Origin: Flavobacterium sp. LC2016-23
GTDB taxonomy: Bacteria > Bacteroidota > Bacteroidia > Flavobacteriales > Flavobacteriaceae
DNA: 64,000 bases
Reading direction: 5' to 3'
NCBI RefSeq assembly: GCF_009674775.1
Contig: NZ_WKKE01000023.1
Location: 42,870 to 106,869, forward strand
In this document: in pieces, positions 17,187 to 26,706 of the stretch
Numbering within the stretch: position 1 is the first letter of the stretch
Layout: the number at the start of each line of letters is the position of its first letter
Position numbers and translations under genes: made by a program
Notes under the pieces: model-generated
Seen by the model: only the letters and a program-made list of their open reading frames with translations
Database searches by the model: none
What the model was told of the DNA's origin: nothing

Positions 17187-20100
17187 CTAAAAAGAATAAT
17201 TCATAGAAAAGCTGATGGTTCTTCCGCTCCAGGCCTTAAACTTTTTTTGATCGATAAAAGGATCGTATTTATCTGTTGCTCCTGCACCAAGCCCTCTTTG
17301 ATCTCTTGGATTGGATCCAAATTCGACATCATTAATCTTCGAATAACTATTGAAATTATTGTAGGTCTCGATAGCCGTATCAAAAAGATTTTTAACGCCT
17401 AATTTGATTTCTAAATTCTTTTCTTTAAACAACTTGTAACTAACCTGAGCATCTGTAACCGCATAAGGCATGCGTATTTCCTCTGCCTGATAATCAAATC
17501 CCACTAAAATATACTGATCGCCAATCGCATTGTGTCTCACACTAAATCCAAAACGTTCTCCTATATAATCCAGACCCAAATTATAATTGTAAGGCGCCTG
17601 ACCGTATAAAGGCCGGTTTGCTTCATAAAGTCCTCCCGTACCATCAATGTTTACATATCCGGTAACCTTCGTATCATTGAATGCCGCATTCCCGCACAGG
17701 AATATTTTCTTTAAGAGATCACCTTCACCCAGAAAGGACAGGTTTTTATAAATTTCAAACTCCACTCCGAAAAGTTTAGCGCTTTCGGAATTCATATTGA
17801 AAATGGTACGTGAACCTCCGTCGTTTCCAATTTGTGTAACGCCTTCTATTGGTTTTTTGATGTTTTTATAATAGATTCCAAAGGAAAGTATCTCGCCCTG
17901 GGAAGGAAACCACTCGGTCTTGAAATCATAATTATCGACTATAGTCGAAACGATACCGCTTGTATAATTCAGCACTTTTGCATCGCGCAACGGATCGTAA
18001 TACGGCATGTTTAATCGCTCTGAAAATTGCGGACGCAGTACCGATTTGTTATAACCCAGCCTCACATTCATTTTATTGGTCGGGCTTATCGTTAGATTTG
18101 CCGAAGGAAGATATTGCCAGACATCATCGTCTTTTTGTACGGTTTCAAAACTCCCCGAATTATCAGACTGGCTGGCAATCTGGGTGTATACATAGCTTTC
18201 GGCACGCATACCCCATACGAATCGTATGTATTGGCTAATTTTGTTATCGAGCATTAAAAAAGGAGAATGAATTTTAACATCTCCTATATATTCGTTACCG
18301 TAACTGGCAATTCTGTTCCAGCCGAAACTGCCCCATCGATAATACGAGCCGTCGAGCAGTTGTGAAATAGGAAAATCAACAATAGCTTTGTCAGTTCCCT
18401 GCCCTACTACATTCAATGCGGAAGATTCCTGTTGATTGGTCGCTTTTTTATAGGTGCCGAAATAACCTGCCTTAACATTATTTTTAATAGATTCTCCAAT
18501 AGCAAAAGCATAATTAAAATTGATCCCTACGTTATAATCTTTTTCATTGTTGGTGAAATTGGATCTTTTAAATACATCCGGGTCAGAATTATAGATTTGC
18601 TGGTACAGCTGCACGTCATCACCCACTTTTCTTCTGTTACTGGTCAGGAAAGTAGCATCTTTGGTATCTTTTGAAGTATTGGCATATGCTCCAAACCAAT
18701 TGATTTCGAAGTTTTCAAAACGATGATTTCCTTCTATTTTATTTTGAATGAAAGTCTGGTAAATCGGATAATCTGTTTCTTTTGTTAAAGGCAGATATGT
18801 TCCGTTTACAATTCCTTCGATATTTCCGGCATAGAAATTCCAGCCCGTAATTTGCGTCAGCTGATTGTCATACATATGCATGTAGGTATTACGGGTGGTA
18901 ATTTTATGTTTTCCCAACTGAATCCCCGCATTAAACATCCCCCCCAGCGTAGAATTGAAGTTATACGAAGCACCTCCATTTTTATATCCGTATCTTTTGA
19001 AAGTCGAATACCCGTTGTCTTTCTCCGGTGTAAATTCAGAATTGGTCATATAGGTTCCTCTTTCGGTATGATCAATTTTTAACTGGTCCTGGGTATTTTT
19101 AAAAATCAGGGAACCCACAAAACCAAATTTGTTATTGTCCTTTAATTCATAGACACGGCCTAGTGCAAATTGCATTGAAGTTCCCGGTGCTGCATACGTC
19201 TTATAGGTTGTAAAATTGTCCTGCGTAAACCTTTTGGATTGTTCTAAAAAGGGTCCTGACGCTGCTTCAGTAGTAGGCACAGCGATATTAACCAAACCGG
19301 AGGGATAGGTTCTGGTACCATCATCAAATCCGATATAATCATTTGCTCCTTCCTGTTTGGTCAGGCGATCCTTAAAAGTGCTTCGGCTGTTGTAGGAAGT
19401 TCCGATACTGAATGTCATAAAATCTTTCTTCGGAATATCTTTGGTTTTTACCTCTACATAACCGCCGGCAAAATTGGCATTCATATCCGGAGTCGCATTT
19501 TTGCTGACCACAACACTTTCTACCATCGCGGTCGGAATAATATCAAAATTAAACTGTTGCTGGTTTGGATCGGTACTCGGAAGATTCACCCCATCCATAA
19601 CCGCCTGGTTCCAGCGTTCCCCCATCGAGCGCACGACTACATATTTATCATCAATTGTCGTGACGCCCGTAATCCTTTTTAAGGTACTTCCGACATCTTT
19701 GTCCGGGGTTCTGGCAATTTGTTCTGCAGAAATACCATCCGAAAATTGAGCTGCCTTTTTTTGCTGCAATAGCATTCCTTCTGTAGAAGCAGTCGCTTTC
19801 TGAAAGGTTTGAGTGATGACTACTTCGTTCAGTGATTCAGCATCATCTTTTAGCACTACATTCAATACGGCATCCGATTCAGCGGAAACTTTTATATCTG
19901 TAATTTTCTGCGTCTGAAAGGAGACATAACTGATTTCCAGTGTATACGCTCCCTCTTCTAAGCTAAAAGAGTAATTTCCATCAAAATCGGAAACCGTGGT
20001 ATTTCCCGTCTCCACTACTTTTACCGAAGCGCCCGGTAAAGCAAGACCATTTTTATCGACCACTTTTCCCGAAATACTGCCCACTTTTTTGGTGGAAGCT

Positions 20101-20420
20101 ATTTTTTTATTGACGGCAATATTGGTGTTGTTTCTTCTGAAATTTAAATTGGTTAGTACCTGAAGTTCCTGTAGTATAGCATCGATAGTGACATTGTCTT
20201 TTTTAAGCGTGACAAGCGGTTTACTAAAATCGATGTCTTTTTGATAAATAAAGCGATAAGGTGTCCGGGATTCTAAATTTTCAAAAATATCTTTTGGTGA
20301 CGCATTTTTGAAATCTACTGACACAGTGCCAGATTGTGCATATATCTCTGCTGTACCGAGAAACAGGCTGAAAAACAGAATTTGTACGGCAATTGAAAAT
20401 TGCCTGAAAAAATCGCTCAT
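17187..20420 (-). CDS. TonB-dependent outer membrane receptor with signalling domain
   Basis: Outer membrane receptor of 1077 residues. A signal peptide (about 1-28) is followed by a secretin/TonB short N-terminal domain (about 35-105), which in this class contacts a FecR-type anti-sigma factor. Next come a carboxypeptidase-regulatory-like beta domain (GKVVDKNGLALPGASVKV), a plug (about 220-330, VRSMGERWNQAVMDG) and a beta-barrel ending in an aromatic residue (SFSMNYSF). The upstream genes are FecR (74 bp away) and a sigma factor, so ligand binding probably induces its own expression. There is no SusD beside it; the downstream partner is a beta-helix-like lipoprotein. The ligand is unknown. 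Confidence 0.92.
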   Translation of the reverse strand: MSDFFRQFSIAVQILFFSLFLGTAEIYAQSGTVSVDFKNASPKDIFENLESRTPYRFIYQKDIDFSKPLVTLKKDNVTIDAILQELQVLTNLNFRRNNTNIAVNKKIASTKKVGSISGKVVDKNGLALPGASVKVVETGNTTVSDFDGNYSFSLEEGAYTLEISYVSFQTQKITDIKVSAESDAVLNVVLKDDAESLNEVVITQTFQKATASTEGMLLQQKKAAQFSDGISAEQIARTPDKDVGSTLKRITGVTTIDDKYVVVRSMGERWNQAVMDGVNLPSTDPNQQQFNFDIIPTAMVESVVVSKNATPDMNANFAGGYVEVKTKDIPKKDFMTFSIGTSYNSRSTFKDRLTKQEGANDYIGFDDGTRTYPSGLVNIAVPTTEAASGPFLEQSKRFTQDNFTTYKTYAAPGTSMQFALGRVYELKDNNKFGFVGSLIFKNTQDQLKIDHTERGTYMTNSEFTPEKDNGYSTFKRYGYKNGGASYNFNSTLGGMFNAGIQLGKHKITTRNTYMHMYDNQLTQITGWNFYAGNIEGIVNGTYLPLTKETDYPIYQTFIQNKIEGNHRFENFEINWFGAYANTSKDTKDATFLTSNRRKVGDDVQLYQQIYNSDPDVFKRSNFTNNEKDYNVGINFNYAFAIGESIKNNVKAGYFGTYKKATNQQESSALNVVGQGTDKAIVDFPISQLLDGSYYRWGSFGWNRIASYGNEYIGDVKIHSPFLMLDNKISQYIRFVWGMRAESYVYTQIASQSDNSGSFETVQKDDDVWQYLPSANLTISPTNKMNVRLGYNKSVLRPQFSERLNMPYYDPLRDAKVLNYTSGIVSTIVDNYDFKTEWFPSQGEILSFGIYYKNIKKPIEGVTQIGNDGGSRTIFNMNSESAKLFGVEFEIYKNLSFLGEGDLLKKIFLCGNAAFNDTKVTGYVNIDGTGGLYEANRPLYGQAPYNYNLGLDYIGERFGFSVRHNAIGDQYILVGFDYQAEEIRMPYAVTDAQVSYKLFKEKNLEIKLGVKNLFDTAIETYNNFNSYSKINDVEFGSNPRDQRGLGAGATDKYDPFIDQKKFKAWSGRTISFSMNYSF

Positions 20421-20494
20421 AAGTAATTAATTTGTTTTAGGTGTGTATCGTTTATTTTAATAAGATGTAGTTTTCTTGTGCGGAAATTGCAGAT

Positions 20495-21340
20495 TTATCT
20501 GCTCATGATATAGGTGTTATTACCAGCAGGTTTTATGGTTACTTCTAAAGCAAAAGCAATGGTCTGTAGTATTTCCGGAACGCCCTGTCTGGTATCCAGG
20601 GTTCCTTTTAGCTGCAGTAATTTTAAATTTTCACTGGCATATTGCAGCGTAAAAGCGTGATCTGCCTGCAGCTTTTGTATAACAGTAACCAGACTTAATC
20701 CGTCAACATCCAGAAGTGCTTTTTTCCATTCCGGTTCCAAAACCGTTATTCTGTGCTTTTTGAGCGTCTTATTTTCCGAATTAAATAAGGCTGCATACCC
20801 TCTTTCTAAAAAAACAGCATTTTGGGAGCTTTCTACTTTTACTTTACCCGTCCTTACATTTACTTCCGCTATTTTTCCGTACGCTTTCACATCGAAAGAA
20901 GTACCCAGAACAGTCGTTTTAATAGCACCGGAGCTAATAATAAAAGGCCTTGTGGTATCCCGGGCCACTTCAAAAAAAGCTTCTCCTTTTAATTTTACGA
21001 TTCGTTCGTTGGCGGCAAAATGTTCCGGATATTCAATTTGGGTATTTTCATTGACCCAGACTTTTGTTCCGTCCGATAAACGCAACAATCTGATATCCTG
21101 AGGAAACGTCTGAGTGACCACTTTTGGAGCTGTAGAAAAATCTAATGCAGAAAAAGACTGATAGCCTGCAATAGAAATAAAAAGAATAATACAGGCCGCA
21201 ATTGCTTTTTGATAATTACGTCTTCGTTTTTTAATTGTGGCATTCTGAATCCTGTTCCACATCCTGAATTTTATTTCATCAGAGAATATCCCTTTCTGCG
21301 GCAACGCATCCCATTCTTCACGTAGTCTGTTCGATTTCAT
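20495..21340 (-). CDS. FecR-family anti-sigma factor
   Basis: Inner membrane anti-sigma regulator of 281 residues. The N-terminal cytoplasmic part (about 1-40) is basic and would hold the sigma factor. A membrane segment (about 45-65, AIAACIILFISIAGYQSF) leads to a periplasmic FecR domain (DGTKVWVNENTQIEYP, GEAFFEVARD, TVLGTSFDVKAY) and a C-terminal STN-like region ending KPAGNNTYIMSR. It sits between its sigma factor and the TonB receptor, matching trans-envelope signalling. Confidence 0.93.
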   Translation of the reverse strand: MKSNRLREEWDALPQKGIFSDEIKFRMWNRIQNATIKKRRRNYQKAIAACIILFISIAGYQSFSALDFSTAPKVVTQTFPQDIRLLRLSDGTKVWVNENTQIEYPEHFAANERIVKLKGEAFFEVARDTTRPFIISSGAIKTTVLGTSFDVKAYGKIAEVNVRTGKVKVESSQNAVFLERGYAALFNSENKTLKKHRITVLEPEWKKALLDVDGLSLVTVIQKLQADHAFTLQYASENLKLLQLKGTLDTRQGVPEILQTIAFALEVTIKPAGNNTYIMSR

Positions 21341-21618
21341 TATGTATCCGTAAAATTAATTGTACAGGGAAAATCCTCAATAGCTCCTGCTTAACTACAT
21401 TAGATTATTCTGCTTCAAAAAATCACGGGGGTATACCACACTTAACGTTTTGTTAATGATTAAAAAAGACAAATACAAACAACCCGTTAATAAACAGCTA
21501 CTTACTAAAAAAGGCTTCGGAATTAGTTACATTTAATTTACATAGGAGCCACTATTTTAAACCATTGCCTGATACTTCATACGGGAATAAAACAGGGAGG
21601 TGAAATAAAAGTAATTTC

Positions 21619-22185
21619 TTAATACTGATTGATGAATAGTAAAGCAAACCAGTAGAGTTCATAGCTTTTTACCGAATTCTTTTTGAGGTATTGCAGTGTT
21701 TTGGAAATCTGATTGGCCACGGCACTTTGGGACATGCCCATTTCCAGTGCAATTTCCTTATAACTCATTTCTTCAAACTTATGAAGGGTAAAAATTTTTC
21801 TTCTTTTCTCAGGAATCTGCTGTAAGAGCATTTCTAATTTTTCCATTTTCACGGAAATATTCTCGTCAACTTCATCCGAACTGTCCAGTTCTTTTACCAA
21901 TTGCAGGTACTCAACCGAAATAATTTTATTTTGTTTTTTATACCATTTTGAAATTTCCTGTTTACTGCTCTTAAACAAAATAGCATCCAGGGCTATTCCC
22001 GGTTCAATTTTAGCACGATATTTCCAGAGATGAATAAAAACATTTTGGGTAATATCTTCGGCATCTGCGAGCTGGGCTGTATATTTCTTTACAAAACAAA
22101 ATACCTTGAAATGATATAGCTCATAGATTTCCTTAAAACAAGAATCGTCTCCATCGCGCAATCCGGTGATCAAAATAGTATTCAT
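21619..22185 (-). CDS. ECF RNA polymerase sigma factor
   Basis: ECF-type sigma-70 factor of 188 residues. Region 2 has YHFKVFCFVKKYTAQLADAE with DITQNVFIHLW. Region 4 has QIPEKRRKIFTLHKFEEMSY and the helix-turn-helix YKEIALEMGMSQSAVANQIS. It is transcribed on the minus strand ahead of a FecR anti-sigma factor (278 bp) and a TonB receptor, and it probably drives that receptor's promoter. Its upstream region is shared divergently with gnd. Confidence 0.93.
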   Translation of the reverse strand: MNTILITGLRDGDDSCFKEIYELYHFKVFCFVKKYTAQLADAEDITQNVFIHLWKYRAKIEPGIALDAILFKSSKQEISKWYKKQNKIISVEYLQLVKELDSSDEVDENISVKMEKLEMLLQQIPEKRRKIFTLHKFEEMSYKEIALEMGMSQSAVANQISKTLQYLKKNSVKSYELYWFALLFINQY

Positions 22186-22539
22186 AATGCAGTTTTAAAA
22201 TAGGTAAACAATCCTTACAAAATTATCTTAAACTAACATCCGTTATTTTACCCGCTTCGTCATTTAATGATTTATTAATATTTGATCGCGAACGGGCACT
22301 CATTTTATAACACAAAAATAATTTGTCCTGCTTCCGTAAAAAGAGCTTTCTAAACTGCTGCGTTTTATGCGACTTTTCCTTTAATTTTATTGGGATTCCT
22401 TCTTTATTTGATAAAGATTTAAAGCCCGGGCTTAATTGTTTAATATTCCAACCTTTTTGTCTAATTTAGCACGACATAAGCAATACAGCGTATTTTCTTG
22501 TAGTATTGTGAACAACAGCACACTAATAATTTAGTTAAT
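22186..22539. other. Divergent intergenic region, sigma factor / gnd
   Basis: Must hold the promoters of the minus-strand sigma factor and the plus-strand gnd-zwf-pgl operon. No perfect TTG/TAnnTTTG pair is visible, and no coding frame is supported. Confidence 0.5.
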
Positions 22540-22548
22540 TTGAAAACT

Positions 22549-23955
22549 ATGAACACATTTGATTTTGGCATTGTCGGTCTCGGCGTAATGGGCCGTAACT
22601 TACTTTTAAACATTGCCAGCCAAAAATTTGCTGCAGCAGGATTAGATTTAGATCTGGAAAAGGTCAATTCTCTTCAACAGGAAGCTGATGCGGAACATAC
22701 ACTTGAAGCAACAACAGATGTCAAACATTTTGTCGGACTTATACAGCGTCCAAGAGCCATAATGCTATTGGTTCCTGCCGGAAAACCGGTTGACAGCGCC
22801 ATTCAGAGCCTGCTACCTCATCTTGACGAAGGCGATATTATAATTGATGGCGGTAATACTTACTTTACAGATACGGATCGCAGATTCCTCGAATTATCGA
22901 CTAAAGGAATCCACTTCTTCGGTATGGGAATTTCCGGAGGTGAAAAAGGAGCCCGATTCGGTCCAAGCATGATGCCCGGAGGCGATAAAAAAGCCTACGA
23001 AAGACTTCGCCCAATTTTTGAAGCTATAGCAGCCAAAGTGGAAGGAGAACCTTGTGTAGAATATTTAGGAAACGGATCCGCAGGGAACTACGTTAAAATG
23101 GTTCACAACGGAATCGAATACGGAATTATGCAGCTCATTTCTGAGATCTATGACCTTATGAAAAGAGGGTATAAACTCGATGAAGATACGATTCAGAAAA
23201 CTTTTGAAGAGTGGAACGAGACTGATCTTAAATCTTACCTGATTGAAATTACAGGCCATATCCTGAAACAAAAAGACGATAACGGTCAAAGACTGATCAA
23301 CCAAATATCGGACTGGGCGAAATCAAAAGGAACCGGAAAATGGACTTCCCAGAATGCCATGGACCTGCAGGTTCCAGTGCCGACCATTGATGCTGCCGTA
23401 GTAATGCGCGACATGTCTAAAAGCAAACCTGAAAGAATTGAAGCAGCAAAGAAACTGATCTGGGATAATGATCCGGCAGCTTTAAATACTGCAGAAGCTG
23501 TTGCTTCACTAAAAGAAACTATGTTTTTTTCTATTCTGATTACGTATGCTCAGGGACTGGCTCAGCTGAGAACAGCATCTAAAGAATACAATTACGAATT
23601 AAACCTTGAAACGGTTACCAAAATATGGCGTGGCGGCTGTATCATTCGTGCCAATGTGCTGGAGGATTTCCGAAAAGCATTTGCAGGAGATGCCAACTTG
23701 CCCAACATCCTTTTAGATGACAATATTGCTGCAAAACTGAATGAGAGCCAGGCCGGAATCAGAAAAGTGATTCAGTTTGCCGTACAGAAAGGATTACCTG
23801 TAGCCGGACTTATGAATTCTCTGGCTTATTTTGATGCTTACCGATCTGAAAATCTTCCTACCAACCTAATCCAGGCGCAGCGCGACTATTTTGGAGCGCA
23901 CACCTACGAACGTATTGATGCCCCTGGTGTCTTTCATACGGAATGGAACGATTAA
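22549..23955 (+). CDS. gnd: 6-phosphogluconate dehydrogenase, decarboxylating
   Basis: Oxidative pentose phosphate enzyme converting 6-phosphogluconate to ribulose 5-phosphate and CO2 with NADP+; 468 residues from the ATG at 22549. An in-frame TTG three codons earlier (22540) is less likely. The Rossmann motif GIVGLGVMGRN is at the N-terminus. Substrate and catalytic motifs include GISGGEKGARFGPSMMPGG and GNYVKMVHNGIEYG, with the conserved lysine and histidine-asparagine. The C-terminal helical domain ends near GAHTYERIDAPGVFHTEW. It is the first gene of a plus-strand operon; zwf starts 21 bp after its stop. Confidence 0.97.
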   Translation: MNTFDFGIVGLGVMGRNLLLNIASQKFAAAGLDLDLEKVNSLQQEADAEHTLEATTDVKHFVGLIQRPRAIMLLVPAGKPVDSAIQSLLPHLDEGDIIIDGGNTYFTDTDRRFLELSTKGIHFFGMGISGGEKGARFGPSMMPGGDKKAYERLRPIFEAIAAKVEGEPCVEYLGNGSAGNYVKMVHNGIEYGIMQLISEIYDLMKRGYKLDEDTIQKTFEEWNETDLKSYLIEITGHILKQKDDNGQRLINQISDWAKSKGTGKWTSQNAMDLQVPVPTIDAAVVMRDMSKSKPERIEAAKKLIWDNDPAALNTAEAVASLKETMFFSILITYAQGLAQLRTASKEYNYELNLETVTKIWRGGCIIRANVLEDFRKAFAGDANLPNILLDDNIAAKLNESQAGIRKVIQFAVQKGLPVAGLMNSLAYFDAYRSENLPTNLIQAQRDYFGAHTYERIDAPGVFHTEWND

Positions 23956-23976
23956 GAACCTTTAAGCGACGCAAAA

Positions 23977-25491
23977 ATGAGTAATATAAAAAAAAGCAGC
24001 CCTACTATTATTGTAATTTTTGGGGCATCGGGTGACCTCGCCAAAAGAAAACTCTTTCCTGCCTTTCAAAATTTGTTCCTTGATGGAAGAATGCCAAAAA
24101 AGTTCGAGATTATAGCACTGGGGAGAGCTGAAAAAAGCGATGAAGAATTCCGCAATTACGTCCTGGAAAATTTAAACACGTTTTCAAGAAAAGCGGCAAG
24201 CTCCTCTGAAGAAACTAAAAATTTCATTTCACATATCACGTATCTAAGACATGATATCGACAAGGAAGAATCTTATCATGAATTAAATTCGAAATTAAAT
24301 ACTATTGATCAGCTTTTCGGGATCCGTGCCAATCGTCTTTTTTACCTGTCGATTGCACCTTCCTTTATCAGTACCATTTCGGTTTATATCAAGAAAATAG
24401 GATTGACGCCTAATGTCGATCAGGACCGCATTATTATTGAAAAACCCTTTGGTTACGATAAAACTTCTGCGATTGCACTCAACGAAATGCTTTCACAAAC
24501 GTTTAAGGAAGAGCAGATTTACCGCATAGATCACTACTTAGGCAAAGAAACCGTTCAGAATATCCTTGCGTTCCGTTTTGGAAATTCTATGTTCGAGCCT
24601 TTATGGAACCGCAATTTCATTGATTTTGTCCAGATTACCGTGGCCGAAGAAGTGGGCGTTGAAGAACGCGGCGGATTTTATGAAGGAGTCGGCGCTTTGA
24701 AGGATATGATACAAAACCACCTGCTTCAGATTTTATGCATGACGGCTATGGAAGCGCCGGCTTCATTAGGAGCCGATGATATCCGAAACCGTAAAGCAGA
24801 CGTTTTGCGCTCTATTCGACGCATCAAACCGGAAGAAGTGGATCATTATACCGTAAGAGGCCAATATGATGCCGGTTTTATAAAAGGGAATCCTGTAGCG
24901 GCATACCGTCAGGATAAAGGAATTGCACCGGATTCGAATACGGAAACGTATGTGGCCATGAAAATATACCTGGACAACTGGAGATGGCAGGGAGTTCCGT
25001 TTTATCTGCGTTCCGGAAAAAGAATGCAGGAAAAACAGTCTTCGATTATCATTCAGTTTAAGCCTGTTCCCCATTCCTCTTTTTCGTATGGCAATGAAGG
25101 AATGACGCCTAACCGACTTATTATTAATATTCAGCCGGCAATGGATATCAAGCTGCAATTTATGACCAAAAAACCAGGCCTGTCGCTTTCGTTGCGACCT
25201 GCTGAAATGGTCTTTGATTATTTTCAGTGTTCTACGATGTCACCGGAAGCTTATGAAACACTACTGTCCGATGCGTTGGCAGGAGATCCTACCCTATTCA
25301 TGCGTTGGGATCAGGTAGAACAGGCATGGGATGCAATCGATACGATTCAGGAAGTGTGGAAAAATAATGCCCCTGTTGATTTTCCGAATTACAAAGCCGG
25401 AAGCTGGGGTCCTGAAGCTGCAGATGAATTGCTGGCCAGACAAGGACATGCGTGGGTTTCGAATACAGCAACCGAAAACGAAAAAGTTTAA
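23977..25491 (+). CDS. zwf: Glucose-6-phosphate 1-dehydrogenase
   Basis: Oxidises glucose 6-phosphate to 6-phosphogluconolactone; 504 residues, normal for the family. The coenzyme-binding motif is IFGASGDLAKRK (about residues 14-25), and the active-site signature is RIDHYLGKE with the substrate-binding lysine and histidines. EKPFGYD and GVGALKDMIQNHLLQ are further family motifs. It lies between gnd and pgl, so the three enzymes of the oxidative branch are encoded together, although gnd comes first. Confidence 0.97.
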   Translation: MSNIKKSSPTIIVIFGASGDLAKRKLFPAFQNLFLDGRMPKKFEIIALGRAEKSDEEFRNYVLENLNTFSRKAASSSEETKNFISHITYLRHDIDKEESYHELNSKLNTIDQLFGIRANRLFYLSIAPSFISTISVYIKKIGLTPNVDQDRIIIEKPFGYDKTSAIALNEMLSQTFKEEQIYRIDHYLGKETVQNILAFRFGNSMFEPLWNRNFIDFVQITVAEEVGVEERGGFYEGVGALKDMIQNHLLQILCMTAMEAPASLGADDIRNRKADVLRSIRRIKPEEVDHYTVRGQYDAGFIKGNPVAAYRQDKGIAPDSNTETYVAMKIYLDNWRWQGVPFYLRSGKRMQEKQSSIIIQFKPVPHSSFSYGNEGMTPNRLIINIQPAMDIKLQFMTKKPGLSLSLRPAEMVFDYFQCSTMSPEAYETLLSDALAGDPTLFMRWDQVEQAWDAIDTIQEVWKNNAPVDFPNYKAGSWGPEAADELLARQGHAWVSNTATENEKV

Positions 25492-25492
25492 A

Positions 25493-26209
25493 ATGATACA
25501 GATATTTGATACTATAGAAGAAATTAATAGCGCAGCAGCAGACATTTTTGTAACGTCTGCTCAAAAAGCAATACAGGAAAAAGGTCAATTTTCGGCTGTA
25601 CTTACAGGAGGTTCATCGCCAGCTGGCATTTACCGCTTATTGGCTTCACCTGATTATAAAACAAAAATAGACTGGAGCAAAGTTTATATTTTTTGGGGTG
25701 ATGAACGCTGGGTTCCGCTTGACGATAATCTTAGCAATGCAAAAATGTCTTTTGATACGCTTTTAAGCCATGTGCCAATTCCGCAGGAAAATATATTTAC
25801 CATGTATGAAGATGGTATTTCTGCTGAAGATTATGCCGTGAAATACGAACAATCCATCAGAACTATTTTAGGCTCTGAGGGAAAATTTGACCTGATTTTA
25901 CTGGGAATGGGAGACGATGGCCATACAGCCTCACTGTTCCCGGGCGAAGCCGTTTTAAATGAAAAGGAAAAATGGGTAAGCGCCTACCGTCTTGAATCCC
26001 AGAATATGCATCGTATTACGCTGACTGCCCCGCTGATCAACAAAGCAGAGCAGATTGTCGTAGTTGCTTTTGGTGAAAAGAAAGCACATGCCCTGAAAGA
26101 AGTATTGCACGGAGCATACAATCCAACTACCTATCCGATGCAGTTGATTCAGCCTGTTTCAGGAGAACTATTATTCCTTGTGGATAAAAGTGCTGCGGGC
26201 AAAGCTTAA
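25493..26209 (+). CDS. pgl: 6-phosphogluconolactonase
   Basis: Hydrolyses 6-phosphogluconolactone, the middle step between Zwf and Gnd; 238 residues from the ATG at 25493. The frame is open further upstream inside zwf, but this ATG, one base after the zwf stop, gives the usual family length. Motifs are VLTGGSSPAGIYRLL, WGDERWVP and LLGMGDDGHTASLFPG. A strong terminator follows the gene. Confidence 0.96.
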   Translation: MIQIFDTIEEINSAAADIFVTSAQKAIQEKGQFSAVLTGGSSPAGIYRLLASPDYKTKIDWSKVYIFWGDERWVPLDDNLSNAKMSFDTLLSHVPIPQENIFTMYEDGISAEDYAVKYEQSIRTILGSEGKFDLILLGMGDDGHTASLFPGEAVLNEKEKWVSAYRLESQNMHRITLTAPLINKAEQIVVVAFGEKKAHALKEVLHGAYNPTTYPMQLIQPVSGELLFLVDKSAAGKA

Positions 26210-26252
26210 TACACTTCTTATGTACTAAAAGGCAAAGGCTTAACATGATAAT

Positions 26253-26296
26253 AAACGAGTTAGATATCTCAATCAGGATATTTAACTCGTTTTTTT
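26253..26296 (+). terminator. Rho-independent terminator of gnd-zwf-pgl
   Basis: AAACGAGTTAGATATC pairs with GATATTTAACTCGTTT (one mismatch, short loop), followed by a T run at 26288-26296. Confidence 0.9.
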
Positions 26297-26490
26297 ATGC
26301 TTCAGAGTCCGCTATCAGGATTGTTTTTTGAAAATTTTACTGTTTCACTATTTCGTAATTTAAATGACCGTACCTATTGCACAGTAATCATAAAAGTTTT
26401 TAATTTAGATAAGATTAAACCCGTCGGTTGTCATTCACAGCTAGATAAAAGTATAAATTGAATAAAACATCTTTATTCTTTTAAAAATCA

Positions 26491-26582
26491 TTGTCACCCT
26501 GAGCGAAGTCGAAGGGCACCCTGAGCGAAGCCGAAAGCTTTTTTACAGGAAAGGGGCTTCGACTCCGCTCAGCCTGACACCA
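26491..26582. repeat. REP-like dispersed repeat element
   Basis: Two direct copies of CCCTGAGCGAAG(T/C)CGAA (26497-26535) face an inverted copy, CTTCGACTCCGCTCAGCCTGAC (about 26558-26578). The core CTGAGCGAAGTCGAAG is GC-rich in an AT-rich setting. It belongs to a repeat type scattered between genes in many bacterial genomes (general knowledge). It can form a cruciform or an RNA hairpin. Confidence 0.75.
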
Positions 26583-26706
26583 CTTTGAATTACAAACAAC
26601 AAGTTAAGATTAAAGGACTATTATTTCGTCTGTACTTATTGAAAGCAGCCTTACATTTAATAGCTGTTTACAAGAAGATAAACTCAAAAAATAAAATTTA
26701 AAAACC

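Larger units (their letters stand above)
26210..26706. other. Intergenic region with terminator and REP-like repeat
   Basis: No gene. Holds the pgl terminator (26253-26296), an inverted CTGAGCGAAGTCGAAG-type repeat element (26491-26582), and about 120 AT-rich bases that must contain the promoter of the membrane protein at 26707. Confidence 0.7.

Noticed and set aside
25331..25492. Upstream extension of the pgl frame into zwf
   Set aside because: The ATG at 25493 gives the usual 6-phosphogluconolactonase length and lies one base after the zwf stop.
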